From an uncultured Pelagibacteraceae bacterium (lineage in GTDB: Bacteria > Pseudomonadota > Alphaproteobacteria > Pelagibacterales > Pelagibacteraceae), in NCBI GenBank assembly GCA_902552755.1, contig CACDHV010000001.1, forward strand, positions 62,001 to 126,000: a stretch of DNA of 64,000 nucleotides, read 5' to 3'. Position 1 is the stretch's first letter; every line of letters starts with the position of its first letter. Positions 1 to 9,522 of this stretch are shown one piece after another. Under the pieces are notes generated by a model. It did no database searches, was not told the origin of the DNA, and saw only the letters and a program-made list of their open reading frames with translations. Made by a program: the position numbers and the translations under genes.

Positions 1-1830
1 TAAATATTTTTTCCAACAATCACTTGATCCAGCTTCAATTGAAATTTTCAATTTAGTTTCTTTTAAGATTTTATCTTTATATTTATTTGATTGTAAGTCA
101 AAAAGCTCCATGCATGGTACTGATATAACTTTTGAATATATCTTATCTTTGGCTAATTTATGGCTGGTCTCTAAAGCTAAGTTTACCTCAGAACCGCTTG
201 CTAAAATTGTTAGTTTAATTTTTTTGTTAGTTCTTAAAATTTCATAAGCTCCCAATGAGCACTTGTTAGTTTTCGAGTATTTATTTCTAATGGGATCAAG
301 GTTCTGTCTTGTTAAAGATAGAATACTTGGTGTTTTAGAGCTCTTTAAAGCATGTTCCCAACATTCAATAGTTTCTAATCTATCTGCAGGTCTAAAAACA
401 TTAAGGTTGGGTATTGATCTTAATCCAGATAATTGTTCAATAGGTTGGTGTGTTGGTCCATCCTCCCCAAGTCCAATAGAGTCATGTGTCATTACATATA
501 TAACCTGTTGTTTCATCATTGCTGCTAATCTTATTGATGGTTTGCAGTAATCTGAAAAAATTAAAAATGTTCCTCCATAAGGTATGAATTTACTGTGTAA
601 AGCTAATCCATTCATTATTCCACACATCGCATGTTCTCTTACTCCATAATGAATGTAATTTCCGTTAAAATTTCCTGGTTTAATTATTTTATGATTGTTA
701 GTTTTGGTATTATTTGATCCAGCAAGATCTGCAGATCCACCAATAAGTGTATTATTATTTTTAACAAGAGAGCTAATAATTGACTCAGAGGATTTTCTAG
801 AAGCAAGACTTTTTTTTTCTTTTAATGCTATTTTTTTTTCATTTAGTGTAGACTTTAAGAAATCATTTTTAAAAAATTTATTTATTTTATTTTTTTTCTT
901 CCTATAAATTTTGTTCCATCTGTTTTCAATATTTTCTCCTTTTTTCCCAACGTCTCGCCAAATCTTCAATATATTTTTGGGAATTTCAAATGCTTTATAA
1001 TTCCAACCTAATTCTTCTCGAACTAGTTCAATCTCCTCAGTACCTAGAGGGCTCCCATGTGAGGAGGCTTTTCCAGATTTATTTGGTGATCCATAACCGA
1101 TTTTAGTTCTGCATGAGATAACCGTTGGTTTTTTAGCATTTTGAACTTTTTTAAGAGCATTAAATATTTCATTTTCTTTATGACCATTAATTTCCATGTA
1201 ACCCCAACCATAACTTTCAAATCTTTTCTTAAAATTATCTGAAACTGCTAAACTTGTTGGTCCATCTATAGATATTGAATTATTATCAAATAACATTATT
1301 AAATTTTTGAGTTTTAGATGTCCGGCTAAGCTCATAGCTTCGTGACTTATGCCTTCCATTAGACAACCATCTCCTGCAATTACATAAGTTTTATGATTTA
1401 TAATATCTTTTCCGATTTTCTTTTTTAAAATTTCTTCTGCTAATGCCAAACCTACTGCATTAGAAATTCCTTGTCCTAAAGGACCTGTTGTTGTTTCGAT
1501 GCCTGAGTTTTCAACATACTCAGGATGACCTGCGCAAATACAGTCAATTTGTCTAAAATTCTTTATATCATTTAATTTAACATTTTTGTAACCTGTTAAG
1601 TAAAGTAAAGAGTAAAGCAACATAGATCCATGACCAGCAGATAAAACGAATCTATCTCTATTAATCCAGTTGGGATTTTTTGGATTAAATTTTAGAAAAT
1701 ATTTGAAAAGTATTGTAGATACGTCAGCCATTCCCATTGGCATACCTGGGTGTCCAGAATTAGCTTTTTGTACGGCATCCATCGAAAGAACACGTATAGA
1801 GTTAGATAAGATCTTATTTAATTTATTCAA
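1..1830 (-). CDS. tkt: Transketolase (C-terminus cut by window edge; TTG start at 1830)
   Basis: Reverse-strand translation reads MNKLNKILSNSIRVLSMDAVQKANSGHPGMPMGMADV...AGDGCLMEGISHEAMSLAGH...GLGEDGPTHQPIEQL; not in the ORF track because it runs off the window. Confidence 0.95.
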   Translation of the reverse strand, partial: MNKLNKILSNSIRVLSMDAVQKANSGHPGMPMGMADVSTILFKYFLKFNPKNPNWINRDRFVLSAGHGSMLLYSLLYLTGYKNVKLNDIKNFRQIDCICAGHPEYVENSGIETTTGPLGQGISNAVGLALAEEILKKKIGKDIINHKTYVIAGDGCLMEGISHEAMSLAGHLKLKNLIMLFDNNSISIDGPTSLAVSDNFKKRFESYGWGYMEINGHKENEIFNALKKVQNAKKPTVISCRTKIGYGSPNKSGKASSHGSPLGTEEIELVREELGWNYKAFEIPKNILKIWRDVGKKGENIENRWNKIYRKKKNKINKFFKNDFLKSTLNEKKIALKEKKSLASRKSSESIISSLVKNNNTLIGGSADLAGSNNTKTNNHKIIKPGNFNGNYIHYGVREHAMCGIMNGLALHSKFIPYGGTFLIFSDYCKPSIRLAAMMKQQVIYVMTHDSIGLGEDGPTHQPIEQLSGLRSIPNLNVFRPADRLETIECWEHALKSSKTPSILSLTRQNLDPIRNKYSKTNKCSLGAYEILRTNKKIKLTILASGSEVNLALETSHKLAKDKIYSKVISVPCMELFDLQSNKYKDKILKETKLKISIEAGSSDCWKKYL

Positions 1831-1882
1831 AATTTATCCTTTGTAGACTTAGGTGAATCAATTTTATAATATAGATATATAT

Positions 1883-2206
1883 ATGAATTCGATTAGTGAA
1901 AAAGAAAAAAAACTATTAGAAACTTTAGATAAATTAAAAAATCTTGAAAATATAAAACCAGATAAAATTTTGGAGTTAGAAAATTTGGCAAACCAAAAAA
2001 ATCAATTAGAAATTGAAAAAAAAGAAATAGAACAAAAATACAATATGCTTCAACAAGAAAATCAGTCTCTTAAACAGAAATTTGATGATTTTAAAAAAAA
2101 AGAAATAGAGGAAAAAAAAAAAGAAGATCAATTTTCTGAAAAAATTGATGAATTAAACCAAGAAACAGATAATTTAATGGAAGAAATCGATAAATGGCAA
2201 ATGTAA
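1883..2206 (+). CDS. Small coiled-coil protein (DUF4164-like), upstream of zapA; ATG at 1883 preferred over 1853
   Basis: Lys/Glu/Gln-rich heptad-like sequence; overlaps zapA start by 13 nt. Confidence 0.6.
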   Translation: MNSISEKEKKLLETLDKLKNLENIKPDKILELENLANQKNQLEIEKKEIEQKYNMLQQENQSLKQKFDDFKKKEIEEKKKEDQFSEKIDELNQETDNLMEEIDKWQM

Positions 2207-2640
2207 ATATAAAATTTAACGGAAAAGAATTTTTGTTATCTTGTGAAGATGGGCAAGAAGAGCATTTAGAGGAATTAGCTTTATATTTAAATGAAAAGTT
2301 TAGTAATTTAAAAAATTCTTTGGGAAATATAGGAGAAAGTAAGCTTTTACTTATAACGTCTATTTCTGTTTTAGATGAATATTATGAGACTAAAAAAAAA
2401 ATAGATATACAAAAAAAAGAAATAAATAAAATTACTGAGAAATTTAAAGAACTTAAATCATTAGTATATAATTATAGAGATTTAAAAGAAATAGAGATTT
2501 CTGAATTAAGCAAAAACCAGGATAAATTAAAGAATGAAATCGAATCTAATCGTAACGATTATGAGTCTTTAGTTGATAAGACTACACTTGAGTTAGAAAA
2601 TTTTATCAAACGAAATGATCCAGATACCAAGATCCAATAA
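2194..2640 (+). CDS. zapA: Cell division protein ZapA
   Basis: N-terminal MANVNIKFNGKEFLLSCEDGQEEHLEELALYLNEKF resembles ZapA; position next to fcl fits. Confidence 0.75.
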   Translation: MANVNIKFNGKEFLLSCEDGQEEHLEELALYLNEKFSNLKNSLGNIGESKLLLITSISVLDEYYETKKKIDIQKKEINKITEKFKELKSLVYNYRDLKEIEISELSKNQDKLKNEIESNRNDYESLVDKTTLELENFIKRNDPDTKIQ

Positions 2641-2645
2641 TCACA

Positions 2646-3191
2646 GTGTCTAAGGAAAAATTAAGAAAAAAATTAATTAATTTAAGAAAAGCTAATTTTA
2701 ATGATCAAAGCATAAGCTTCATACAGTTTAAAAGGATATTAAAAAAATTTAATTTTAAAAAAAATATTAACATTGGAGGATATTATCCAATAAATAGTGA
2801 AATAGGATGTTTAGATATTTTAGAAAAGTTAGAAAAAAATAATTTTAAAATATCTTTACCGATTACTAAGAAAAATCATGATATGGATTTTTATGAATGG
2901 TCTTTTCAAAACTCACTAAAAATCAGTTACCAAGGTATTCCAGAGCCAAATATTAAAAAGAAAGTTTTTCCAGATGTTTTAATTGTCCCTCTTGTTGGAT
3001 TTGATAATAATAAATTTAGACTAGGTTATGGAGGTGGATTTTATGACAGATATATTTCAAAACTTTCAAATTTTAAAAAAGTTTTAACAGTTGGTTTTGC
3101 CTTTCCATTTCAAGAAGTTAAAAACATTCCCATTAATAAATATGACAAAAAATTAGACTTTATTTTAACTAATAAAGGAGTCATAAAATGA
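2646..3191 (+). CDS. 5-formyltetrahydrofolate cyclo-ligase
   Basis: FRLGYGGGFYDRY motif near C-terminus; GTG start. Confidence 0.9.
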   Translation: MSKEKLRKKLINLRKANFNDQSISFIQFKRILKKFNFKKNINIGGYYPINSEIGCLDILEKLEKNNFKISLPITKKNHDMDFYEWSFQNSLKISYQGIPEPNIKKKVFPDVLIVPLVGFDNNKFRLGYGGGFYDRYISKLSNFKKVLTVGFAFPFQEVKNIPINKYDKKLDFILTNKGVIK

Positions 3192-3994
3192 ATATTTTAT
3201 TTTTAGGTGATATAGTTGGCAATAGTGGATGTCATGCAGTAAAAAAATTTTTACCAGATATTATAAAATCAAAAAAAATAAACTTTGTTGTTGTAAACGG
3301 TGAGAATGCTGCAAAAGAAGGTGTAGGTATAACTGAGAATATAGTAAATGAATTACTTAGTTGTGGAGTTGATGTAATTACAACTGGCAATCATGTCTGG
3401 GATCAAAAAGAAACATTTGAATTTATAAAAAATCAAAAAAGGTTATTAAGACCTCTAAATTTATCTGGTGATGTTCCAGGTGATGGTTTTGGTGTTTATG
3501 ATTCTTATGGTGGTTACAAAGTGGGTGTATTAAATTTAATGGGAAATGTTTTTATGAAAAAATCTGATGATGTCTTTATAAAAAGCAAAGAATTTTTAGA
3601 TCAAAATATGCTAAAAAAAAAGTATGATTTTCTCATAGTTGACTTTCATGCTGAGATAACAAGTGAGAAAATGGCCATTGGTCATGTATTTGACGGAAAT
3701 GCTACATTTGTTGTAGGAACTCATACCCATGTACCTACTAACGACGGAAGGGTATTAAGTAAGGGGACTGCATATTTAACTGATGCAGGAATGTGCGGTG
3801 ATTATAATTCAGTAATTGGGATGAATGCTAAAAATTCTATCAATAGGTTTTACAAAAGAGATTCTATAAAACATTTTCCTTCTGAAGGTGAGGCCTCACT
3901 TTGCGGAGCAATTATTGAAGCTAATCCAAAAAATGGTTTGGCATCAAATATTAGTCAGTTTATATTTGGTGGTCAACTTCAGAAAAAATTTTAA
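3188..3994 (+). CDS. YmdB-family metallophosphoesterase (TIGR00282-like)
   Basis: MNILFLGDIVGNSG...VVNGENAAKEGVGIT...TTGNHVWDQKE...GTHTHVPTND. Confidence 0.9.
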   Translation: MNILFLGDIVGNSGCHAVKKFLPDIIKSKKINFVVVNGENAAKEGVGITENIVNELLSCGVDVITTGNHVWDQKETFEFIKNQKRLLRPLNLSGDVPGDGFGVYDSYGGYKVGVLNLMGNVFMKKSDDVFIKSKEFLDQNMLKKKYDFLIVDFHAEITSEKMAIGHVFDGNATFVVGTHTHVPTNDGRVLSKGTAYLTDAGMCGDYNSVIGMNAKNSINRFYKRDSIKHFPSEGEASLCGAIIEANPKNGLASNISQFIFGGQLQKKF

Positions 3995-3997
3995 ATC

Positions 3998-4711
3998 ATG
4001 GCAGGACATTCTCATTGGGCAGGGATTAAACATAAAAAAGGAAAGGCAGATAAGCAAAGATCTGCTATTTTTTCAAAACTATCTAGGGAAATAACGGTAG
4101 CAGCAAAACTTGGAGATAAAAATCCAGATATGAATTCAAGATTAAGATCTGCGATACAGGCTGCTAGATCAGCAAACATGCCAAAAGATAATATTGAAAG
4201 AGCCATCGACAAATCATCAATAGCAGCAGACTCTAATTTTGAAAATATAAGATATGAAGGATTTGGACCTGCAAAAACAGCAATTGTAATTACAACTTTA
4301 ACAGATAATAAAAATAGAACTGCATCTAATTTAAGAACAATTTTTCAAAAACATGGAGGAGGACTAGGAACACAAGGTTCAGCATCACATAATTTTCTTC
4401 AACTAGGAGTTATTAAAATTGACAAAGGAGAAATTGATGAAGAAAAAGTTTTCAACCTCGCAACTGATGCTGGAGCTAATGATTGTATATTTCACAATAA
4501 TTATTATGAAATTCACACAAATAATGATGAGATATATGATGTAAAAAATCTATTGGAAAAAGAGATTTCTAATTTTATATCTACAGAAATTGAATGGGTT
4601 CCTATAAATAAAATCAATTTAAATGAAGATGACAAAGAAAAAATGAATAAGTTTTTGCAGATTTTAGAAGAGGATGATGATGTTCAACATGTTTTTACAA
4701 ATGCAATTTAA
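3998..4711 (+). CDS. YebC/PmpR family transcriptional regulator
   Basis: MAGHSHWAGIKHKKGKADKQRSAIFSKLSREI is the family signature. Confidence 0.95.
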   Translation: MAGHSHWAGIKHKKGKADKQRSAIFSKLSREITVAAKLGDKNPDMNSRLRSAIQAARSANMPKDNIERAIDKSSIAADSNFENIRYEGFGPAKTAIVITTLTDNKNRTASNLRTIFQKHGGGLGTQGSASHNFLQLGVIKIDKGEIDEEKVFNLATDAGANDCIFHNNYYEIHTNNDEIYDVKNLLEKEISNFISTEIEWVPINKINLNEDDKEKMNKFLQILEEDDDVQHVFTNAI

Positions 4712-4720
4712 TTTAATTTT

Positions 4721-5209
4721 ATGTTAACAATAGGAATAGATCCTGGGATAAATGGTGCAATTTGTTTTTTTGAAAACGGAGAATTGAAGGATGTAATTGA
4801 TATGCCTACTATGGCATCAGGTAATAAAAACAAAAAGCAAATTAATGGCAGCCAAATATTTAATGAAATATCTTTAAGAATTCGAAACTACAAATCTGAG
4901 AATATCAATGTAGTGGTAGAGCAAGTATCAGCAATGCCTGGACAAGGTGTAACCAGTATGTTTAACTTTGGACAATCATTTGGAGTTTTGAAAGGAGTTT
5001 GTGCTGCAATGCAACTACCAATATTTTTTGTAAGACCAGCCAAATGGAAAAGGCATTATGACTTAATAAATTCTCAAAAAGATTCGAGTAGAGTCAAAGC
5101 AATCGAAATGTTTCCTAAGTTTTCATCGATGCTATCTCGAAAAAAAGATACCAACAAAGCAGATGCAATATTAATAGCTAATTATCATATAAATTCTCAA
5201 GAAAAATAA
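4721..5209 (+). CDS. RuvC-like Holliday junction endonuclease (phage/plasmid-like subtype)
   Basis: IGIDPG, VVEQV and KKDTNKADAILIA acidic motifs; VRPAKWKRHY segment resembles phage-type RuvC. Confidence 0.75.
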   Translation: MLTIGIDPGINGAICFFENGELKDVIDMPTMASGNKNKKQINGSQIFNEISLRIRNYKSENINVVVEQVSAMPGQGVTSMFNFGQSFGVLKGVCAAMQLPIFFVRPAKWKRHYDLINSQKDSSRVKAIEMFPKFSSMLSRKKDTNKADAILIANYHINSQEK

Positions 5210-5266
5210 AATATAGCTAGCTTTTATAGACAAATTCATGACACATTTTAGTGTGAAATCAATTAA

Positions 5267-5941
5267 ATGGACGCAGATATAACTTCACAAGCAGTAGGAC
5301 TAGCAAGTAATACAGATTTTTCAATTTTAAGTTTATTTTTGAGAGCAGACTTTATAGTTAAATCTGTGATTATCATTCTAATCGCAAGCTCAGTTTATTC
5401 TTGGGCGATAATTTTTGATAAAATTATTATGTTTAGAAGAATTAATAGAGACTCTGTGGATTTTGAAGAAAGATTTTGGAAGTCTAAGTCAGCAGAAACA
5501 TTTTATAATAGCCTGCCGACATCATTAGATAATCCAATGGCGCAATTATTCAAAGACTCGATGCAAGCTGTTATGAAATCAAGATCAAAAACAAATATAA
5601 GCCAAAGACTTGAAAATATTTTAGAAGTAAATATCGAAAAGCAAATGAATGTCGTAAATAACAAATTTACTTTTCTAGCAACAGTAGGATCCACAGCTCC
5701 ATTTATTGGACTATTTGGAACGGTATGGGGAATAATGAATTCTTTTCAATCAATTGCTATATCTAGAAACACCAGTCTAGCTATTGTGGCCCCTGGCATC
5801 GCTGAAGCTCTATTTGCAACTGCCTTAGGTTTGTTAGCAGCAATACCAGCAGTAATTGCTTATAATAAATTTGGAAATGATTCCAAAAAATATTCACAAA
5901 AATTAGAAAATTTTTCAAAAAGATTTATTTCAATAATCTAA
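5267..5941 (+). CDS. tolQ: TolQ proton channel subunit
   Basis: VGSTAPFIGLFGTVWGIMNSF and GIAEALFATALGLLAAIPAV; first gene of tol-pal cluster. Confidence 0.95.
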   Translation: MDADITSQAVGLASNTDFSILSLFLRADFIVKSVIIILIASSVYSWAIIFDKIIMFRRINRDSVDFEERFWKSKSAETFYNSLPTSLDNPMAQLFKDSMQAVMKSRSKTNISQRLENILEVNIEKQMNVVNNKFTFLATVGSTAPFIGLFGTVWGIMNSFQSIAISRNTSLAIVAPGIAEALFATALGLLAAIPAVIAYNKFGNDSKKYSQKLENFSKRFISII

Positions 5942-5942
5942 T

Positions 5943-6359
5943 ATGGCATTTAATTTAAAGCGCTCAGAAAGAGAACCAATGAGCGAGATAAATGTTACTC
6001 CGTTTGTAGATGTAATGCTGGTTCTTTTAATTATCTTTATGGTAACTGCTCCTTTGCTTACTGTTGGAGTTCAAGTTGATCTACCAGAGACATCTGCTGA
6101 TACTTTACCTGAGGAAAGTGAACCACTAACATTAACTATTAATTCTAAAGGTGAAGTTTTTATTCAAGAGTCGAAAATTGAATTTGATAACTTAATAAAT
6201 AAAATACTTGCGGTTTCTAAAAATAGAACCGATACAAGAATTTACGTAAGAGGTGACAAAACAATTAATTATGGAAGAGTATTAGAAGTAATGGGTAAGC
6301 TTTCTGGATCAGGCTTCACTAAAGTTGCCTTAATATCTGAACCATATAAAGAGAGATAA
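5943..6359 (+). CDS. tolR: TolR (ExbD/TolR family)
   Basis: SEINVTPFVDVMLVLLIIFMVTAPLL. Confidence 0.95.
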   Translation: MAFNLKRSEREPMSEINVTPFVDVMLVLLIIFMVTAPLLTVGVQVDLPETSADTLPEESEPLTLTINSKGEVFIQESKIEFDNLINKILAVSKNRTDTRIYVRGDKTINYGRVLEVMGKLSGSGFTKVALISEPYKER

Positions 6360-6361
6360 AT

Positions 6362-7429
6362 TTGTTACATAGAGTTGCATTTAACGGTTTTCCAAGTGGG
6401 ATAAATAATTTTTCTTTTGGGATGCTTTTTTCAGTTATTTTTCATGCATCAATATTTATCGCAACGATTTTTGCACTTCCTTTTGTAGCAAAAAAACCAA
6501 TTGAATTGCTCCCAAGCATTTCAGTTGAATTGATACAAATTTCCGATCAAATGAATATTCCATATGCACCTAAAGCTGCAAAAATTATTGAAAAGGTAAA
6601 AAAGGATGAAAAAAAACTACTCACTGAGCAGGCACCACCAAAAGAAGTGAAAAAGGAGACTAAAAAGCAAGTAAAATTTGAAAATCAAAAAGATGAAATT
6701 GATTTATCAAAATCAAAAAAAGTACCTGTTCCTGAGAAAAAACATGAAAAAGTTAAACTAGAAAAATCAGAAGCCGTTCCATTGCCTGACAAAAAGCTTG
6801 AAAAAATAGATACTCAAAAAGAAAATGACCAGCAACCCTCTAAAGATATTAAAAAAACTATAGTCGAAAAAGAAAAAAAGAAAAAAATTGAAAAACAAGT
6901 AGAAAAAGATTTAGTTATTAAAGAATTTGTTAAAAAAACAAAACCTATTAAAGAAAAAAAACCAAAGCAATCCTCAGAGTTCGAAAAAGAACTTGATTTT
7001 GCAAAGATTGCAGAGAAACTGATAGCAAAAAATTATGAAAATATTGGGGAAGTAAAAAAAAAAACAGATGGAATTACTCAATCAGATGATAAATCAATGA
7101 GAATAACAAAATTATCTGTTACAACTAAATATTCTATACAGATGCAGTATAGAGACTGTTGGTCACCGCCTATTGGTGGTGAATATAAAAAAAATGATTA
7201 TTTAGTCACAGTTAAACTTGGTTTAGAAAAAAATGGAAGGGTTAAGAGTAGAGAGATTTTGGAAAGAAATAGAATGGGTACAGACAGCAAATATAGAATT
7301 TTTGCAGAGTCTGTTGATCGAGCAGTATTAAAGTGTAATCCTCTTAGAAATCTACCACTTAAAACTTATGAAGATTGGAGTACTATGATATTAAGGTTTA
7401 ACCCAGAAGGAATGATGGTTGGGGAATGA
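6362..7429 (+). CDS. tolA: TolA-like energy-transducing protein
   Basis: N-terminal TM, long Lys/Glu-rich linker, C-terminal QYRDCWSPPIGG domain; lies between tolR and tolB; TTG start. Confidence 0.85.
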   Translation: MLHRVAFNGFPSGINNFSFGMLFSVIFHASIFIATIFALPFVAKKPIELLPSISVELIQISDQMNIPYAPKAAKIIEKVKKDEKKLLTEQAPPKEVKKETKKQVKFENQKDEIDLSKSKKVPVPEKKHEKVKLEKSEAVPLPDKKLEKIDTQKENDQQPSKDIKKTIVEKEKKKKIEKQVEKDLVIKEFVKKTKPIKEKKPKQSSEFEKELDFAKIAEKLIAKNYENIGEVKKKTDGITQSDDKSMRITKLSVTTKYSIQMQYRDCWSPPIGGEYKKNDYLVTVKLGLEKNGRVKSREILERNRMGTDSKYRIFAESVDRAVLKCNPLRNLPLKTYEDWSTMILRFNPEGMMVGE

Positions 7430-8790
7430 AAAAAAAATTATTTTTTATTTTTATTATTTATGCAATTTTAAAACCAAGTATTAGTTTTTCACTTGTTGAA
7501 ATTGATATTACAAGAGGAAATCTTGATCCAATGCCAATTTCAGTTGCACCTTTTTTTTCTGATAAAATTACTGATGATAAAATTAAAAATAACCTCAACA
7601 TTGAAAACTTAGGTTTAGAAATATCAAAAATAATAGAAAATAATCTGGAAAAAACTGGTTTATTTGATGCAATCGAAAAAGAAGCATTTTTACAAAAACC
7701 AGATATAGCACATTTAAAACCAAGGTTTGAAGATTGGGCTTTGATAAAATCGCAAGTATTAATTACTGGTAAAGTAACATCCAAAATAATTAATAATAGA
7801 GATTACATAAATATTGAATTTAAACTTTGGGATGTTCTAGGAGCTAAAATGGTTGATGGTTTTTCTTTAACAACAATACCACGTTCTTGGAGAAGAGTTG
7901 GTCATAAAATTTCTGACAAGGTTTATGAACGCTTAACTGGAGAAAGCGGTTACTTTGACACTAGAATAATATATGTTGCTGAGGAAGGACCTAAAACTCA
8001 AAGAGTAAAAAAATTAGCTTTGATGGACCAAGATGGATTTAACACAAAGTATATAACATTAGGAAGTGAATTAGTTTTAACCCCACGATTTAATCCAGCT
8101 AACGATAAAGAGATAACTTATATGTCTTACTTTAGAAATATGCCCAGGGTTTACATTGTAAATCTTCAAACTGGAGAACAGAAAGTAGTAGGTGATTTTA
8201 GAGGTATGACATTTGCTCCAAGATTTTCACCTGATGGAAAAAAACTTATAATGAGTCTTGCAAAAGATGGTAACTCAGAAATCTGGGTTAGAAATTTAGA
8301 GACAAACATTCAGGAAAAATTAACTGACCATCCATCTATAGATACCTCACCATCATACTCACCTGACGGCAAATATATTACATTTAATTCTGACAGAAGT
8401 GGCTATCAACAAATTTATGTAATGAGAAGTGATGGATCAAATGTAAAAAGAATATCATTTGGGAAGGGAATTTATGGTACACCCGTATGGTCACCCAGGG
8501 GAGATTTAATAGCGTTTACTAAGTTACATAAAAAAAAATTTTTTATTGGAGTCATGAGAACAGATGGATCTGGTGAGAGATTGCTTACAGAAAATTTTTA
8601 TCAAGAAGCTCCCTCATGGTCTCCAAATGGAAGAATAATCATATTTTATAGAGAAACAAAGACTGATGACAAAGGTAAAGGATTTTCTGCAAAACTATGG
8701 TCAATTGATTTAACCGGATACAACGAGAGGTTGGTAAAAACTGAGACTGATGCTTCAGATCCATCCTGGTCATCTTTATTAGGAAATTAG
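7426..8790 (+). CDS. tolB: Tol-Pal system protein TolB
   Basis: Beta-propeller repeats (FSPDGKKLIMSLAKDGNSEIW; YSPDGKYITFNSDRSGYQQIYVM). Confidence 0.95.
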   Translation: MKKKLFFIFIIYAILKPSISFSLVEIDITRGNLDPMPISVAPFFSDKITDDKIKNNLNIENLGLEISKIIENNLEKTGLFDAIEKEAFLQKPDIAHLKPRFEDWALIKSQVLITGKVTSKIINNRDYINIEFKLWDVLGAKMVDGFSLTTIPRSWRRVGHKISDKVYERLTGESGYFDTRIIYVAEEGPKTQRVKKLALMDQDGFNTKYITLGSELVLTPRFNPANDKEITYMSYFRNMPRVYIVNLQTGEQKVVGDFRGMTFAPRFSPDGKKLIMSLAKDGNSEIWVRNLETNIQEKLTDHPSIDTSPSYSPDGKYITFNSDRSGYQQIYVMRSDGSNVKRISFGKGIYGTPVWSPRGDLIAFTKLHKKKFFIGVMRTDGSGERLLTENFYQEAPSWSPNGRIIIFYRETKTDDKGKGFSAKLWSIDLTGYNERLVKTETDASDPSWSSLLGN

Positions 8791-8886
8791 AGAAAATATA
8801 AGATTTTGCTTAATTTGGTTGATTTTTCTAGACAAAACATCTAATTAAATGTTTAAATTCATAATTATTCTATTGAAGGAGCAAAA

Positions 8887-9444
8887 ATGAATCTAAGCAA
8901 AATTTTAAAAAATGCATTTCTTGTTGTTATATTTGGTTTAATTGTTACTGCATGTGCAACTAAGAAGTCTGTAAAAACAACAACAGAGTCATCAACTACT
9001 TCTACTACTAAAGCAGTAGAGACTCAGAAAGCAGATCCGATTGAAAAGTTAGATGCGTTAATGCAGGGCGATGTTTATATAGGCTCTGACACTGTAGGAG
9101 AGCTCGCAAGTGGAGTTCCTGACAGAGTATTCTTTGCAACAAATGAAACGATATTAACAACAGCTTCTAGAGAAACTTTAAGAAAGCAAGCTGCTTGGTT
9201 AAGACAGAACCCAGATGTGACTGTCGTTGTTGAAGGTCATGCAGATGAGAGAGGTACAAGAGAATATAACTTAGCTTTAGGTGAGAGAAGAGCTAATGCG
9301 GCAAAAGATTATTTGATGACTTATGGTGTTTCATCTGATCGAATTAAAGTATTAAGTTATGGAAAAGAGAGACCTGTGGACTCAGGCTCCAATCCACTTT
9401 CATGGTCAAAAAATAGAAGATCTGTAACAGTCAAAGCAAATTAA
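8887..9444 (+). CDS. pal: Peptidoglycan-associated lipoprotein Pal (OmpA domain)
   Basis: Lipobox VTACAT; VVVEGHADERGTREYNLALGERRANAAKDYL; strong upstream GAAGGAG. Confidence 0.95.
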   Translation: MNLSKILKNAFLVVIFGLIVTACATKKSVKTTTESSTTSTTKAVETQKADPIEKLDALMQGDVYIGSDTVGELASGVPDRVFFATNETILTTASRETLRKQAAWLRQNPDVTVVVEGHADERGTREYNLALGERRANAAKDYLMTYGVSSDRIKVLSYGKERPVDSGSNPLSWSKNRRSVTVKAN

Positions 9445-9458
9445 ATATAAATTTAAAA

Positions 9459-9495
9459 AAGACCCTTACTTTAAATAAGTATGGGTCTTCTTTTT
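9459..9495 (+). terminator. Rho-independent-type terminator after pal
   Basis: AAGACCCTTACTT-taaat-AAGTATGGGTCTT stem with one mismatch, followed by CTTTTT. Confidence 0.75.
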
Positions 9496-9522
9496 GCCAT
9501 TATTATAACTACAAATGTTTTT

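Noticed and set aside
263-907. Plus-strand ORFs 263..550 and 695..907
   Set aside because: Antisense to the transketolase gene; no family resemblance.
2641-2645. 6S RNA between zapA and fcl
   Set aside because: Only 5 bp available.
3888-4094. ORF 3888..4094 (+)
   Set aside because: Out-of-frame overlap of the ymdB-like and yebC genes with no independent support.
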